From positions 1 through 64,000 of the forward strand of contig JBFWVZ010000002.1 of the NCBI GenBank assembly GCA_050246475.1: a stretch of DNA of 64,000 bases, read 5' to 3'. The notes under the pieces are model-generated. The model saw only the letters and a program-made list of their open reading frames with translations. It was not told where the DNA came from and ran no database searches. How positions within the stretch are numbered: the first letter of the stretch is position 1; every line of letters starts with the position of its first letter. Shown one piece after another: positions 34,769 to 43,879 of this stretch. The DNA comes from CADEEL01 sp050246475. GTDB taxonomy: Bacteria > Pseudomonadota > Alphaproteobacteria > Caulobacterales > Aquidulcibacteraceae. Position numbers and translations under genes: made by a program.

Positions 34769-36823
34769 ATGCCCGACCCGCGGGAGGGCATCGATTGGGC
34801 AAGGACGCGCGTGCAGGCGGCGCAGGAGCACCTGTCGCGCCTGATGGCGCAACGCACCCACCGGACCTTGGGCATCGCCGCGATCGTCGGCGGGGTCGCG
34901 GCTTTGCTCGCCGTCATCGCGGCGTGGGCGTGGATCTATTGGGGGCTGCCGAACGTCCCCAACGCGCAGGCGCTCTGGGCGCTCAACCGCCAACCGGGCA
35001 TCACCTTCCTCGATCGCCAAGGCAACACGCTGGGCGTGCGCGGGCCCTATTACGGCCAGCGCGTCGCGCTCGGCGATTTGCCGTCCTATGTGCCGGAGGC
35101 GTTCCTTGCGATCGAGGATCGCCGTTTCTACGAGCATCGCGGCGTCGATCGCGCCGCGATCGTGCGCGCGCTCTTCGCCAATCTGTCAGCAGGCCGCACC
35201 GTGCAGGGCGGCTCCACGATCACGCAGCAGCTTGCGCGCAATCTCTTCCTGACGCCGCGCCAGACCGTGCGGCGCAAAGTGCAGGAGATGGTGCTCGCCG
35301 CGCGCATCGAGCAATTGCTCTCGAAGGATGAGATCCTCGAACTCTATCTGAACCGCGTTTATCTGGGCGAGCAGGCCTACGGCATCGACGCGGCCGCACG
35401 ACGCTATTTCGGCGTACCGGCGACGGAGCTTTCGCTGGCGCAAGCCGCGATGCTTGCGGGGCTGCCCAAGGCGCCGTCGCGCTCTGCGCCCACGCAGAAC
35501 CTCGCCGCCGCACAGGCGCGCCAGCGCGTCGTGCTCGCCGCGATGGTCGAAGCGGGCTTCATCACCGCCGAACAACGCGATGAAGCCGCGACGGAAGAGA
35601 TTACGATCCGCGAGCGCCCCGGCGAAGGCTCACTTGGCTACGTGTTCGATTTGGCCACTGAAGAAGCAAACCGCATCCTTGACGGCGAGCCGGCCGATCT
35701 CGTCATCCGCACCACGATTGACGCAACCGTGCAGCGCGCGGCCGGAACAGCAATCGCCACCCATTTGGGCGCACGCGCGCGTGCGCAAAATCCGCTGCAG
35801 GCAGGCTTCGTCGCCATGGATCGCGAAGGCGGCGTGCGCGCGCTTGTCGGCGGCGTCAATTACAGCGCCTCCCCGCTCAACCGCGTGGTGCAGACGCGCC
35901 GCCAGCCCGGCTCCTCGTTCAAGGCGTTCGTCTATGCGGCCGCGCTCGAGGAAGGCTTCGACACCGAGGACGTTCGCTTCGACGAGCCGACCGTCATCGG
36001 CAATTGGCGGCCGCGCAACTATGACGAGGGCTATCGCGGCGCGGTGACGCTTCGGACCGCGTTCGCGCTCTCGATCAATACGGTCGCCGCGCAAGTGGCC
36101 AACGAAGTCGGCCCACGTGAGGTCGCCGATCTGGCGCGCCGCTTCGGCGTGCGCACGATGCCGCCGCAGAACCAGTTCGTGCCGCCCTCGATCGCGCTCG
36201 GCACGGTGGAGTCCACGCTCTGGGACATGACGCAGGCCTTCTCCACCTTCATGCGCGAAGGCAACCGCGTGGACGGCTACATCGTGGAATCGATCGAAAC
36301 CTCTTCGGGCGAGCGGCTCTACACCCACGAAGCCGCGCGCCCGCAGCGCGTGTACGATCCCGAACTCGCGCGGCGCATGACGAGCCTTTTGGGCGCGGTG
36401 GTGCTGCGCGGCACCGGCACGCGCGCGCAGCTCTCGGGCCGCGACGTCGCCGGCAAGACCGGCACGAGCCAGGATTGGCGCGACGCCTGGTTCGTCGGCT
36501 ACACGGCCGATTTCACCGCCGGCGTCTGGGTCGGCCACGACGACAACGCCTCGATGGCGCGCCGCGGCGGGCCAGGCCGCATCACCGGGGGCGCCATCCC
36601 CGCGGAAATCTGGCGCGACGTGATGACGACGGCGCACCGCGGCCTGCCCGTTCGGCGCCTGCCCGGCATCGAGCAGCCCTCGCGCAGCCCGCGCGAACTG
36701 GAGCTGGCGAGCTTCTACGACCGGCTGAAGGACGCGTTCGGTTTCGGCGACGAAGACGATGAAGACTACGGCCGCGGCTGGGATCGCGAACGCGCCTCGC
36801 CGCCGGACGATTTCTACCGCTAG
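34769..36823 (+). CDS. mrcA: Class A penicillin-binding protein (PBP1A-type)
   Basis: A 684-residue bifunctional cell-wall synthase. One TM segment (about 35-58) is followed by the glycosyltransferase domain with Glu116 in EDRRFYEHRGVD and QGGSTITQQLARNLFLTP. The transpeptidase domain has S382-S-F-K385, SIN and AGKTGTSQD with the KTG motif. It polymerises and crosslinks peptidoglycan in the periplasm. ATG 34769 has GAGGAG nine bases upstream; a longer start would add a non-homologous 37-residue tail. Ten bases separate it from the ABC-F gene. Confidence 0.93.
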   Translation: MPDPREGIDWARTRVQAAQEHLSRLMAQRTHRTLGIAAIVGGVAALLAVIAAWAWIYWGLPNVPNAQALWALNRQPGITFLDRQGNTLGVRGPYYGQRVALGDLPSYVPEAFLAIEDRRFYEHRGVDRAAIVRALFANLSAGRTVQGGSTITQQLARNLFLTPRQTVRRKVQEMVLAARIEQLLSKDEILELYLNRVYLGEQAYGIDAAARRYFGVPATELSLAQAAMLAGLPKAPSRSAPTQNLAAAQARQRVVLAAMVEAGFITAEQRDEAATEEITIRERPGEGSLGYVFDLATEEANRILDGEPADLVIRTTIDATVQRAAGTAIATHLGARARAQNPLQAGFVAMDREGGVRALVGGVNYSASPLNRVVQTRRQPGSSFKAFVYAAALEEGFDTEDVRFDEPTVIGNWRPRNYDEGYRGAVTLRTAFALSINTVAAQVANEVGPREVADLARRFGVRTMPPQNQFVPPSIALGTVESTLWDMTQAFSTFMREGNRVDGYIVESIETSSGERLYTHEAARPQRVYDPELARRMTSLLGAVVLRGTGTRAQLSGRDVAGKTGTSQDWRDAWFVGYTADFTAGVWVGHDDNASMARRGGPGRITGGAIPAEIWRDVMTTAHRGLPVRRLPGIEQPSRSPRELELASFYDRLKDAFGFGDEDDEDYGRGWDRERASPPDDFYR

Positions 36824-36832
36824 TATCGAGCC

Positions 36833-38659
36833 ATGGCTGACGGGGCGGTTCTCGCGCAGATGAAGGGCGTGCGCCTCACTTTGGGAGGCGCGCCGCTCTT
36901 TGAGGGCGTCGATCTGGCGCTGGTCAAAGGCGAACGCGCATCGCTCGTCGGCGCCAACGGCGCGGGCAAATCCACGCTGATGCGGATGTTCGCGGGGTTG
37001 GCCGCGCCGGACGCTGGCGAGATCGCGTTCGCGAAAGGCGCAAAGATCGCCTTGACGCCGCAAGAGCCCGATCTCGCCGCGCACGCGACGCTCAGAGACT
37101 ATGTGCGCGCGCCATCCGTCGATCGCGACGGATCGCGTGCGGCGTTGCCCGCGCACGAAGCGGAAGCCGCACTCAATGAGTTCGATCTCGATCCCGACCG
37201 CGCGCCCGCGCGCCTCTCCGGCGGCGAAACGCGCCGCGCCGCGCTCGCGCGCGCGTTCGCCGCCGATCCCGACATTCTCTTGCTCGACGAGCCGACAAAC
37301 CATTTGGATATTCCCGCGATCGAAGCGCTCGAGGATCGGTTGCGCGCGTTCTCCGGCGCGGCGCTCATCATCAGCCACGACCGGCGCTTTCTGGAGCGCA
37401 TCACGACGACGACGTTCTGGCTCCGCCGCAACCGCGTCATCCGCAACGACAAAGGCTATGGCGACTTCGACGCTTGGGCGGAACGCGTCGAGGCGGAAGA
37501 AGCGCGCGCCTTCGCAAAACTCGAAACGCAATTGAAGGCCGAGGAGCATTGGCTGCAGCGCGGCGTCACCGCGCGGCGCTCGCGCAACGAGAGGCGGCGG
37601 CGCAAACTCATGGCGATGCGCGCGGCACGGCGCGAGCGCAAAAGCTCGACCGCGCGCGTGGCTATCGAGGCAGGCCAGGCGGAAGAGTCCGGCCGCCTCG
37701 TTGTCGAAGCGAAGGGCATCGCCAAGAGCTTCGGCGACCGCGCAATCGTGCGCGATCTCTCGCTGCGCATCATGCGCGGCGACCGTGTCGGCATTGTCGG
37801 CCCCAACGGCGCGGGAAAAACGACCCTGATCGAAATTCTTTTGAAGCGCGCGCCGCCGGACAGCGGCGGCGTGCGCCACGGCGCCAATCTGGAGATCGCG
37901 TACATCGATCAGGCGCGCGCGCTGCTCGATCCCACCGTCACGATCTGGGACGCGCTGACGCCCGGCGGCGGCGACCAGGTCATGGTGCGCGGCCGGCCCC
38001 GCCACATCGCCAGCTACGCGAAGGACTTTCTCTTCACTGGATCGCAGCTCCGGCAACCCATCTGCGCGCTCTCCGGGGGCGAGCGCAATCGCGTGGCGCT
38101 CGCCGTCGCGTTGGCGAAGCCGTCAAACGTGCTGGTCCTCGATGAGCCGACCAACGATCTCGACATGGAGACGCTCGATGCACTCGAAGACATGCTTGCC
38201 GAGTATGACGGCACCGTTCTGATCGTCAGCCATGACCGCGCTTTCCTTGACGGCGTGACGACGCAAATTCTCGGGTCAATCGGTGAGGGCCGTTGGGTCG
38301 AGACGCCCGGCGGCTACGCCGACTTCGAGCGCGAGCATCCGCGCCGCGCGCCGCCGCCGTCCCCGGCCCCGAAGACGCCGCCCCGCGCATCCTCCACACC
38401 GCGGCAAGCCACCAAGCTCTCCTACAAGGAAGAGCGCCGCGCCGCCGAACTCGCGGACAAACTCCCCGCCCTCGGCGCAGAAATCGCCAAACTCGAAGCC
38501 GATCTCGCCGACCCGGCGCTCTTCGCGCGTGACGCCGCGGCCTTCCAGCGCACAGCCGCGCGCCTCGAAGCAGCCCGCGCGGAACTCGACGCTGGCGAAA
38601 CGGAATGGCTGGAGATCGAGGAGCGCCGCGGCGCACTCGAATCCGCGCGCGAGAGCTAG
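36833..38659 (+). CDS. uup: ABC-F ATPase, Uup-like
   Basis: A 608-residue protein without TM segments, holding two ATP-binding cassettes. Walker A is NGAGKSTL and NGAGKTTL, the signatures LSGGETRRAA and LSGGERNRVA, and Walker B LLLDEPTNHLDI and VLDEPTNDLDM. A linker between cassettes and a C-terminal Ala/Glu-rich coiled coil (about residues 530-605) fit the Uup subgroup, which binds ribosomes or branched DNA. It directly follows the PBP gene on the same strand. Confidence 0.9.
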   Translation: MADGAVLAQMKGVRLTLGGAPLFEGVDLALVKGERASLVGANGAGKSTLMRMFAGLAAPDAGEIAFAKGAKIALTPQEPDLAAHATLRDYVRAPSVDRDGSRAALPAHEAEAALNEFDLDPDRAPARLSGGETRRAALARAFAADPDILLLDEPTNHLDIPAIEALEDRLRAFSGAALIISHDRRFLERITTTTFWLRRNRVIRNDKGYGDFDAWAERVEAEEARAFAKLETQLKAEEHWLQRGVTARRSRNERRRRKLMAMRAARRERKSSTARVAIEAGQAEESGRLVVEAKGIAKSFGDRAIVRDLSLRIMRGDRVGIVGPNGAGKTTLIEILLKRAPPDSGGVRHGANLEIAYIDQARALLDPTVTIWDALTPGGGDQVMVRGRPRHIASYAKDFLFTGSQLRQPICALSGGERNRVALAVALAKPSNVLVLDEPTNDLDMETLDALEDMLAEYDGTVLIVSHDRAFLDGVTTQILGSIGEGRWVETPGGYADFEREHPRRAPPPSPAPKTPPRASSTPRQATKLSYKEERRAAELADKLPALGAEIAKLEADLADPALFARDAAAFQRTAARLEAARAELDAGETEWLEIEERRGALESARES

Positions 38660-38701
38660 GCGTTAACGCGCCTTAAACCACGCCCGCGCTTTCGTCGCGC
38701 C

Positions 38702-39163
38702 ATGTTCAGACATCGTTTGCTTTTCCTCGCGCCGTTCTTTCTGGCCGCCGCGCTTGCTTACGAGACGGGGATTTCCCGCCCAGGCGGCGTCTATGCGGAA
38801 ATGAGCGTCGCGAGTGCGGATGCTTGCGCACAGGCTTGCGCCGAGGACGGACTTTGCATGAGCTGGACATACCGGCGCGGCGGAACGTGCGAACTCAAGG
38901 CCACCGCGCCCGCGCCGGTGGCGCAAGACGATGCAATATCCGGGCTTTCCTCGCGCGCGCCGGCCGATCTGCGCGCCGCAGCGCCTGCCATGGTCGCGGC
39001 CGCGGCGCCGGCGCCGCCGGAAGAGCCGCTCCCCCAGCCGCCGCACGAACCGGTGACGCTTGTGCGCGCCTCGACGCCCCGGCCCGATCCCGGCGACGGC
39101 CTCCTGGGCGGGCGCGAGGATGGGCTGACGCTGCGCGCTTCCCTGCCGGACGAGCATTTCTGA
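38702..39163 (+). CDS. Secreted PAN/Apple-domain protein
   Basis: The product is 153 residues with a signal peptide (MFRHRLLFLAPFFLAAALA). The mature N-terminus is a PAN/Apple-like module: CAQACAEDGLCMSWTYRRGGTCELK, with four cysteines in the usual spacing, then ISGLSSRAP. The rest is a Pro/Ala-rich tail. Such modules bind proteins or carbohydrates outside the cell. The plus-strand frame is chosen over an overlapping minus-strand frame because of this domain and signal peptide. Confidence 0.78.
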   Translation: MFRHRLLFLAPFFLAAALAYETGISRPGGVYAEMSVASADACAQACAEDGLCMSWTYRRGGTCELKATAPAPVAQDDAISGLSSRAPADLRAAAPAMVAAAAPAPPEEPLPQPPHEPVTLVRASTPRPDPGDGLLGGREDGLTLRASLPDEHF

Positions 39164-39235
39164 CGCGGGCGGCCTCGCACGAAATCTTTACGCAAGTTTC
39201 TTTAATGTCGGCCGTCTTTCGTCGGGCGGGACGCG

Positions 39236-40330
39236 ATGGCTGTTGAAAATCGATTTGCGAAACTGGTCGATCTAGCGCGTGAGAAGGACAGCGCGCGCCG
39301 GCGCGATTTGCTGCGCGACGTGACCGACCTCTTCTTCGAAACGCGCGGCCAGCGCTCCGAAGTCTCGGACGGCCTCTTCGGTGACATCCTCCAGGCGGTG
39401 GCGGCCGACATGCAGGACGGCGTCCTGCAGGAGCTATCGCTGCGCTTCGCGGACGCGCCGGATGCACCCGTGGGGCTCATGCGCGATCTCGCCAATCATT
39501 CCTTCGAAGTCGCCGCGCCGGTGCTCAAACGCTCCAAGGTTCTGACAGACGACGACCTCGTAAAGGTCGTCCACTATCAGAGCCAGGCGCATATCAAGGC
39601 GGTCGCGCAGCGCGAGCGCATCAGCGAGAACGTCTCCGCCGTCATCGTGAAACTGGGGGACGATCACGCGCTCGACGCGCTCATCCGCAATGACGGCGCG
39701 CAAATATCCCGTGTCAGCATGGAGGCGGCGGTCGATCGCGCACGCAAGAACACGCTGCTGCATGAAGGCGTCGTCTCCCGGCGCGACATGCCGCTCGATC
39801 TTTTGAACGAGATGTATTTTCTAGTCGAGACGCGGCTGCGCGAACAGATCCTTGAGAAGAACGCAAGCGTCGATCCCCAAACGCTCGACGCGGCGCTCGC
39901 CAAAACGCGCGAGCGCATGCGCCGCAGCGCCGGCGCCGTGAGCGAGGACATGCGCAAGGCTGTCGCCTATGTCCGCGCGCAGAAGGCGCTGGGGCAGCTG
40001 AACGGCAAGCTGCTCGTTTCGCTCTTCCGCGACAACGAGATGGCGCGTTTCCTCTGCGGCTTCGCAGAGATCACCGGCATCGACTACGAAACCGCGCGCG
40101 GGATCATCGAGCGCCAGGATATCGATGCACTGGCGATGACGTGCCGCGCCAGCGACATCGAGCGCCCCCTCTTCGTCACGCTCGCGATGCTCGTGGCCGG
40201 GGGAACCGACGGCGTCATGAAGGGCGAGCAATTCGGCAAGATGTATCTCGCCGTGCCGGTCGAGGCAGCGCAGCGCGCCATGCGGTTCTACAAGATGCGC
40301 AAGGCCGCCGACGAGAAAGCAGCCGCCTAA
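39236..40330 (+). CDS. DUF2336-domain protein
   Basis: A 364-residue, all-helical cytoplasmic protein. Regular helix pairs of about 35 residues and phrases such as DVTDLFFETRGQRSEVSDGLFGDIL and FAEITGIDYETARGIIE mark the DUF2336 family, common in Alphaproteobacteria and of undefined function (HEAT-like repeats). It is monocistronic. A second member lies at 58306-59514 on the other strand. Confidence 0.82.
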   Translation: MAVENRFAKLVDLAREKDSARRRDLLRDVTDLFFETRGQRSEVSDGLFGDILQAVAADMQDGVLQELSLRFADAPDAPVGLMRDLANHSFEVAAPVLKRSKVLTDDDLVKVVHYQSQAHIKAVAQRERISENVSAVIVKLGDDHALDALIRNDGAQISRVSMEAAVDRARKNTLLHEGVVSRRDMPLDLLNEMYFLVETRLREQILEKNASVDPQTLDAALAKTRERMRRSAGAVSEDMRKAVAYVRAQKALGQLNGKLLVSLFRDNEMARFLCGFAEITGIDYETARGIIERQDIDALAMTCRASDIERPLFVTLAMLVAGGTDGVMKGEQFGKMYLAVPVEAAQRAMRFYKMRKAADEKAAA

Positions 40331-40395
40331 ATTCGTTCTGCTTCCAACATTGCGTAAGCGTCATTATGGTTCCCGTCATGCGCGGGGATGCGTGA

Positions 40396-42141
40396 ATGAC
40401 GGCCCTCAAGGTCCGGGAGGCGACGCTTCAAGAAGTGTTCGCGGACGCCTTCATCGCGCCCGCCGCCGTGCAGCGCGACTATCAATGGACCGAGAAAGAG
40501 TGCCAGGCGCTGTTCGACGATCTCGACCGCGCCTTTTCCCGCACGCCGGCCGGCGCGCTCGACAGCGATGAGGACGATGCCGGCGAGGAAGTTGACGAAC
40601 CTGCCCCCGCTCAGGAAGTGCAGGGCGATTTCTTCGATCCCGCCCTGACCGCGCCGGCGCCGGCCGACAGACCCTATTTCCTCGGCGCGCTTGCGTTCGG
40701 GCCGCCTGACGAGGGCGAGCGCGACCGCCTTGCCGTCTATGACGGCCTGCAGCGCCTCACCACGCTCACGATCATCTTCGCGGTGCTGCGCGATCTCGCG
40801 ACCGATGTCGCCGAAAGCGAACGCCTGCATGCGCTCGTTTCCGCGCGCGACGGGCGAAACCGCATTCGCCTGACCGTGCGCGACCCCACGCTCGCGACCG
40901 AGGCGCAGCAGAAGGGCGCCACGCGCAAGACGCCCTCAACACCCACGCCGACCGACATGGGCCTGCGCGTGCGGCGCGCGATCCGCCTCTTCCGCCGCAA
41001 ATTCATGGATTGGCCGCTCGCGCGCCGCTCCGCCTTCGTGGACTACATCCTGCGCCAAGTGATCGTGGTCATTCTGGAGACGGACAATCGCGCGCTCGCA
41101 TTTCAGATGTTCGTCACCACCAACACGCGCGGCAAGACGCTGCAGAAATCCGACATCCTCAAAGGCCAGATCATCGATCTCGTCGCACAAGAGCAGGATT
41201 CCGCCGCGGCCGAACGCCTTGCCGCGCAATGGACATCCGTGCAGCGCCGCCTCGGCAACGAGTTCGACGAATACGTGCAGACGGTCGATTTCCTTTATCG
41301 GCGCAAAGACCAGGGCGAGGACTATTTTTCCGACCTCTTCGAAACGCTCAAGACGAACCGCAAGGCGTCCACGTTCGTCGGGCGGCTGGCGGATGCGGTC
41401 TCGGCGTGGACCGAGCTTACAGCGCACCGGCACAAGAAACGCCCGCTCGACGGTTGGGAGGCGATCGTCTGGCGGCTTTCGCTGCTGCCGTGGGACGATT
41501 GGACGCCCGCCGCGCTCGCCATCATCAAGGACTATCCCGATCAGCGCACGCCGCTGCTTGCCGCACTCGAGCGCGCGTGCATCGCCATGCTTTTGACCGA
41601 TCTCGCGCGCCGGCGCCGCATCGAGATCGTCGGCGGCGCGCTCTCAAAGCTCTATCAGCGCGGCGGGGAAAACTGGCGGCCTTTCCTCTTCACGACGCAG
41701 CGGCGCGCCAAGGCGGTCGATCTGCTGACGCACACCGCGATCGAAATGCGAGTCGCCAAACCGCTGGTGCGCTGGCTGGAGGGGCTGCGCTGGGGGCCCG
41801 AGGCGCCGGACTACATCGCCAACGGCACGCTGGAGCACGTGCTGCCGCTCACCTGCAAAACCGGCGCGCAATGGGAGAAGGATTTTCCGACAGCGGAAGT
41901 GCGCCAGGTGTTCGCCGAGCAGCTCGGCAATTTCGCCATCATCGACAAGGACGCCAATGAGCAGGTCTCCAACGAGGATTTCGCGGACAAGGCGCCGATC
42001 CTCAGGGCCCAATGCGACCGCTATCAGCTGGTTCGCGAGATCGCCGAGCAAGAGGTTTGGCAACGCGACCAGATTTCAACACGCACGCGCGCGCTTGCGA
42101 ACGAAGTCCTGGCGTTTCTGGGGCAGCCGGGGCTCACCTAG
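40396..42141 (+). CDS. DUF262/DUF1524 protein (GmrSD-like), variant motif
   Basis: The product is 581 residues. The N-terminal DUF262 (ParB/sulfiredoxin-like NTPase) domain has QRDYQWTEKECQALFDDL, YFLGAL and the motif DGLQRLTTL (116-120), where the family normally has DGQQR. Then come VTTNTRGKTLQKSDILKGQ and, C-terminally, the DUF1524 HNH-type nuclease region with EHVLP (Glu480-His481), LGNFAIID and the SNEDFADK end. Family members include GmrSD type IV restriction enzymes and other phage-defence proteins. It is a single gene amid housekeeping genes, sharing a CTAG stop with prfC. Confidence 0.82.
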   Translation: MTALKVREATLQEVFADAFIAPAAVQRDYQWTEKECQALFDDLDRAFSRTPAGALDSDEDDAGEEVDEPAPAQEVQGDFFDPALTAPAPADRPYFLGALAFGPPDEGERDRLAVYDGLQRLTTLTIIFAVLRDLATDVAESERLHALVSARDGRNRIRLTVRDPTLATEAQQKGATRKTPSTPTPTDMGLRVRRAIRLFRRKFMDWPLARRSAFVDYILRQVIVVILETDNRALAFQMFVTTNTRGKTLQKSDILKGQIIDLVAQEQDSAAAERLAAQWTSVQRRLGNEFDEYVQTVDFLYRRKDQGEDYFSDLFETLKTNRKASTFVGRLADAVSAWTELTAHRHKKRPLDGWEAIVWRLSLLPWDDWTPAALAIIKDYPDQRTPLLAALERACIAMLLTDLARRRRIEIVGGALSKLYQRGGENWRPFLFTTQRRAKAVDLLTHTAIEMRVAKPLVRWLEGLRWGPEAPDYIANGTLEHVLPLTCKTGAQWEKDFPTAEVRQVFAEQLGNFAIIDKDANEQVSNEDFADKAPILRAQCDRYQLVREIAEQEVWQRDQISTRTRALANEVLAFLGQPGLT

Positions 42142-43742
42142 GCCGCCCTCTCCTTCGTCGCGGTGAAGCGGATCGCGGCATTGCGCTCCTGCACATAGCC
42201 GATTTCCCAGGCCGTCTTACCCAGGAAGACCGGCGCGCCGTCCACGTCTTCGGCGATCTGAGAGCCGTGCTTGTCGATGAACGCGTCGAGATCGGTCTTG
42301 TTCGGCGCACTGATCCAGCGGGCGGCTTGGTAGGGCGAAGGTTCGAACACGACCTCGAGCCCGTATTCCGCCGCCACGCGCTCCTCGAGCACATCGAATT
42401 GAAGCGCGCCAACGGCGCCGACGACGATGTCGGCGCCAATCGTGGGCTTGAAGGTCTGCGTCACGCCCTCTTCCGCAAGCGCATCGAGCGCGCGGCGCAG
42501 ATGCTTCTGTTTCAGCGGATCTTTGACGCGGCACCGCTTCAAAATTTCTGGCGCGAAGTTCGGAATGCCCTGGAACGCGACATCGCCGGATTCCGACAAC
42601 GAATCTCCCACCCGCAGCACGCCGTGGTTCGGCACGCCGATGACGTCGCCGGGAAACGCCTCGTTGGTGATTTCGCGATCCTGCGCCAAGAACATCAGCG
42701 GATTGTGCACGTTCATCGCTTTGCCGCTCGCGGTCTTCAAGGTCATGCCCCGCTCGAACCGCCCGGAGCAGACGCGGAAAAACGCCACACGATCACGGTG
42801 CTTGGGGTCCATGTTCGCCTGAATCTTGAACACGAAACCCGCCACTTCATCGCGCCCTGGAACAATCTCTTCTTCCTTATCGCGGACAAGCGCGTCCTGC
42901 GGGCGCGGGCTCGGCGCATCGTTCGCCAACCCTTGCAGCAATTCGAGCACACCGAAGCGGCGAAGCGCCGAACCGAAATAGACAGGCGTCATGTGCCCGG
43001 CGAGGAACGCTTCGCGGTCGAAGCGCGGCAGCCCCTCGCGTGCGAGTTCCGCAGTCTCCACGAGTTCGTCTCGCTCCCCATCCGGCATCAGTTCGGCGAA
43101 GTGCGCGCTTTCGATGCTGACACGCTCGGCGGGCCGCAGGCTCGGATCGTCCGCGTCCGGACGCTTAAACGAAAGGAATTGCTGCGACGCGAGATCGAGC
43201 ATGCCGCGGAAGCGCAGGCCCGAGCCCGCCGGCCAGAATATCGGCGCGGTGTCCATCGCGAGCTTGTCATGGACTTCGTCAAGCAGCTCGAACGGATCGC
43301 GCGCTTCGCGGTCCATCTTGTTGATGAACGTCGTGATCGGAATGTCGCGAAGGCGGCACACTTCGAAGAGTTTGAGCGTCTGCGGCTCAATGCCCTTCGC
43401 CGCATCGAGCACCATGACCGCGGAATCCGCTGCTGTCAGCGTGCGGTAGGTGTCTTCGGAAAAATCCTCGTGGCCCGGCGTGTCGAGCAGATTGAACACG
43501 ACATTGTCGCGCTCGAACGTCATCACGGAGGCGGAAACCGAAATGCCGCGCTCCCGCTCGATCTTCATCCAGTCCGAGCGGGTCCGGCGGCTTTCGCCGC
43601 GCGCGCGCACCTGCCCGGCCAAGTGGATGGCGCCGCCGGCGAGCAGCAGCGTCTCCGTCAAGGTGGTCTTGCCGGCGTCGGGGTGGGAAATGATGGCGAA
43701 AGTCCGCCTGCGGGCGGCCTCCGCGGCGGGATCGGCTGTCAT
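42138..43742 (-). CDS. prfC: Peptide chain release factor 3
   Basis: The product is about 534 residues. The GTPase domain has SHPDAGKTT (P-loop), the switch II sequence DTPGHEDFSEDTYRTL and NKMDRE, followed by the RF3-specific middle and C-terminal domains (QFDVLEERVAAEYGLEV). It recycles RF1 and RF2 from the ribosome after termination. The ATG at 43742 starts the homologous part; longer starts would add an unrelated 19-residue tail. Confidence 0.96.
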   Translation of the reverse strand: MTADPAAEAARRRTFAIISHPDAGKTTLTETLLLAGGAIHLAGQVRARGESRRTRSDWMKIERERGISVSASVMTFERDNVVFNLLDTPGHEDFSEDTYRTLTAADSAVMVLDAAKGIEPQTLKLFEVCRLRDIPITTFINKMDREARDPFELLDEVHDKLAMDTAPIFWPAGSGLRFRGMLDLASQQFLSFKRPDADDPSLRPAERVSIESAHFAELMPDGERDELVETAELAREGLPRFDREAFLAGHMTPVYFGSALRRFGVLELLQGLANDAPSPRPQDALVRDKEEEIVPGRDEVAGFVFKIQANMDPKHRDRVAFFRVCSGRFERGMTLKTASGKAMNVHNPLMFLAQDREITNEAFPGDVIGVPNHGVLRVGDSLSESGDVAFQGIPNFAPEILKRCRVKDPLKQKHLRRALDALAEEGVTQTFKPTIGADIVVGAVGALQFDVLEERVAAEYGLEVVFEPSPYQAARWISAPNKTDLDAFIDKHGSQIAEDVDGAPVFLGKTAWEIGYVQERNAAIRFTATKERAA

Positions 43743-43879
43743 CGGCTTCACTTGAGGGAATGGAGCGCGGGCTTTATCGGCGGTTCGGCCTTTGAGCAAG
43801 CCAGCCCTGCAAGCGCGTCCTGTGCGGCGGGGGCGCCCAGGAGGCGCTCGGCTTGGTAAGGATGCATCCGGAGAATTCG

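Noticed and set aside
35630..38056. Open frame of about 808 codons on the minus strand across the PBP and ABC-F genes
   Set aside because: Both plus-strand genes have full catalytic motifs; the antisense product is low-complexity and matches nothing recognisable.
38663..38676. TTAA-N6-TTAA as a CtrA box
   Set aside because: CtrA needs seven bases between half-sites; here there are six, and the site lies at the end of the ABC-F gene rather than at a clear promoter.
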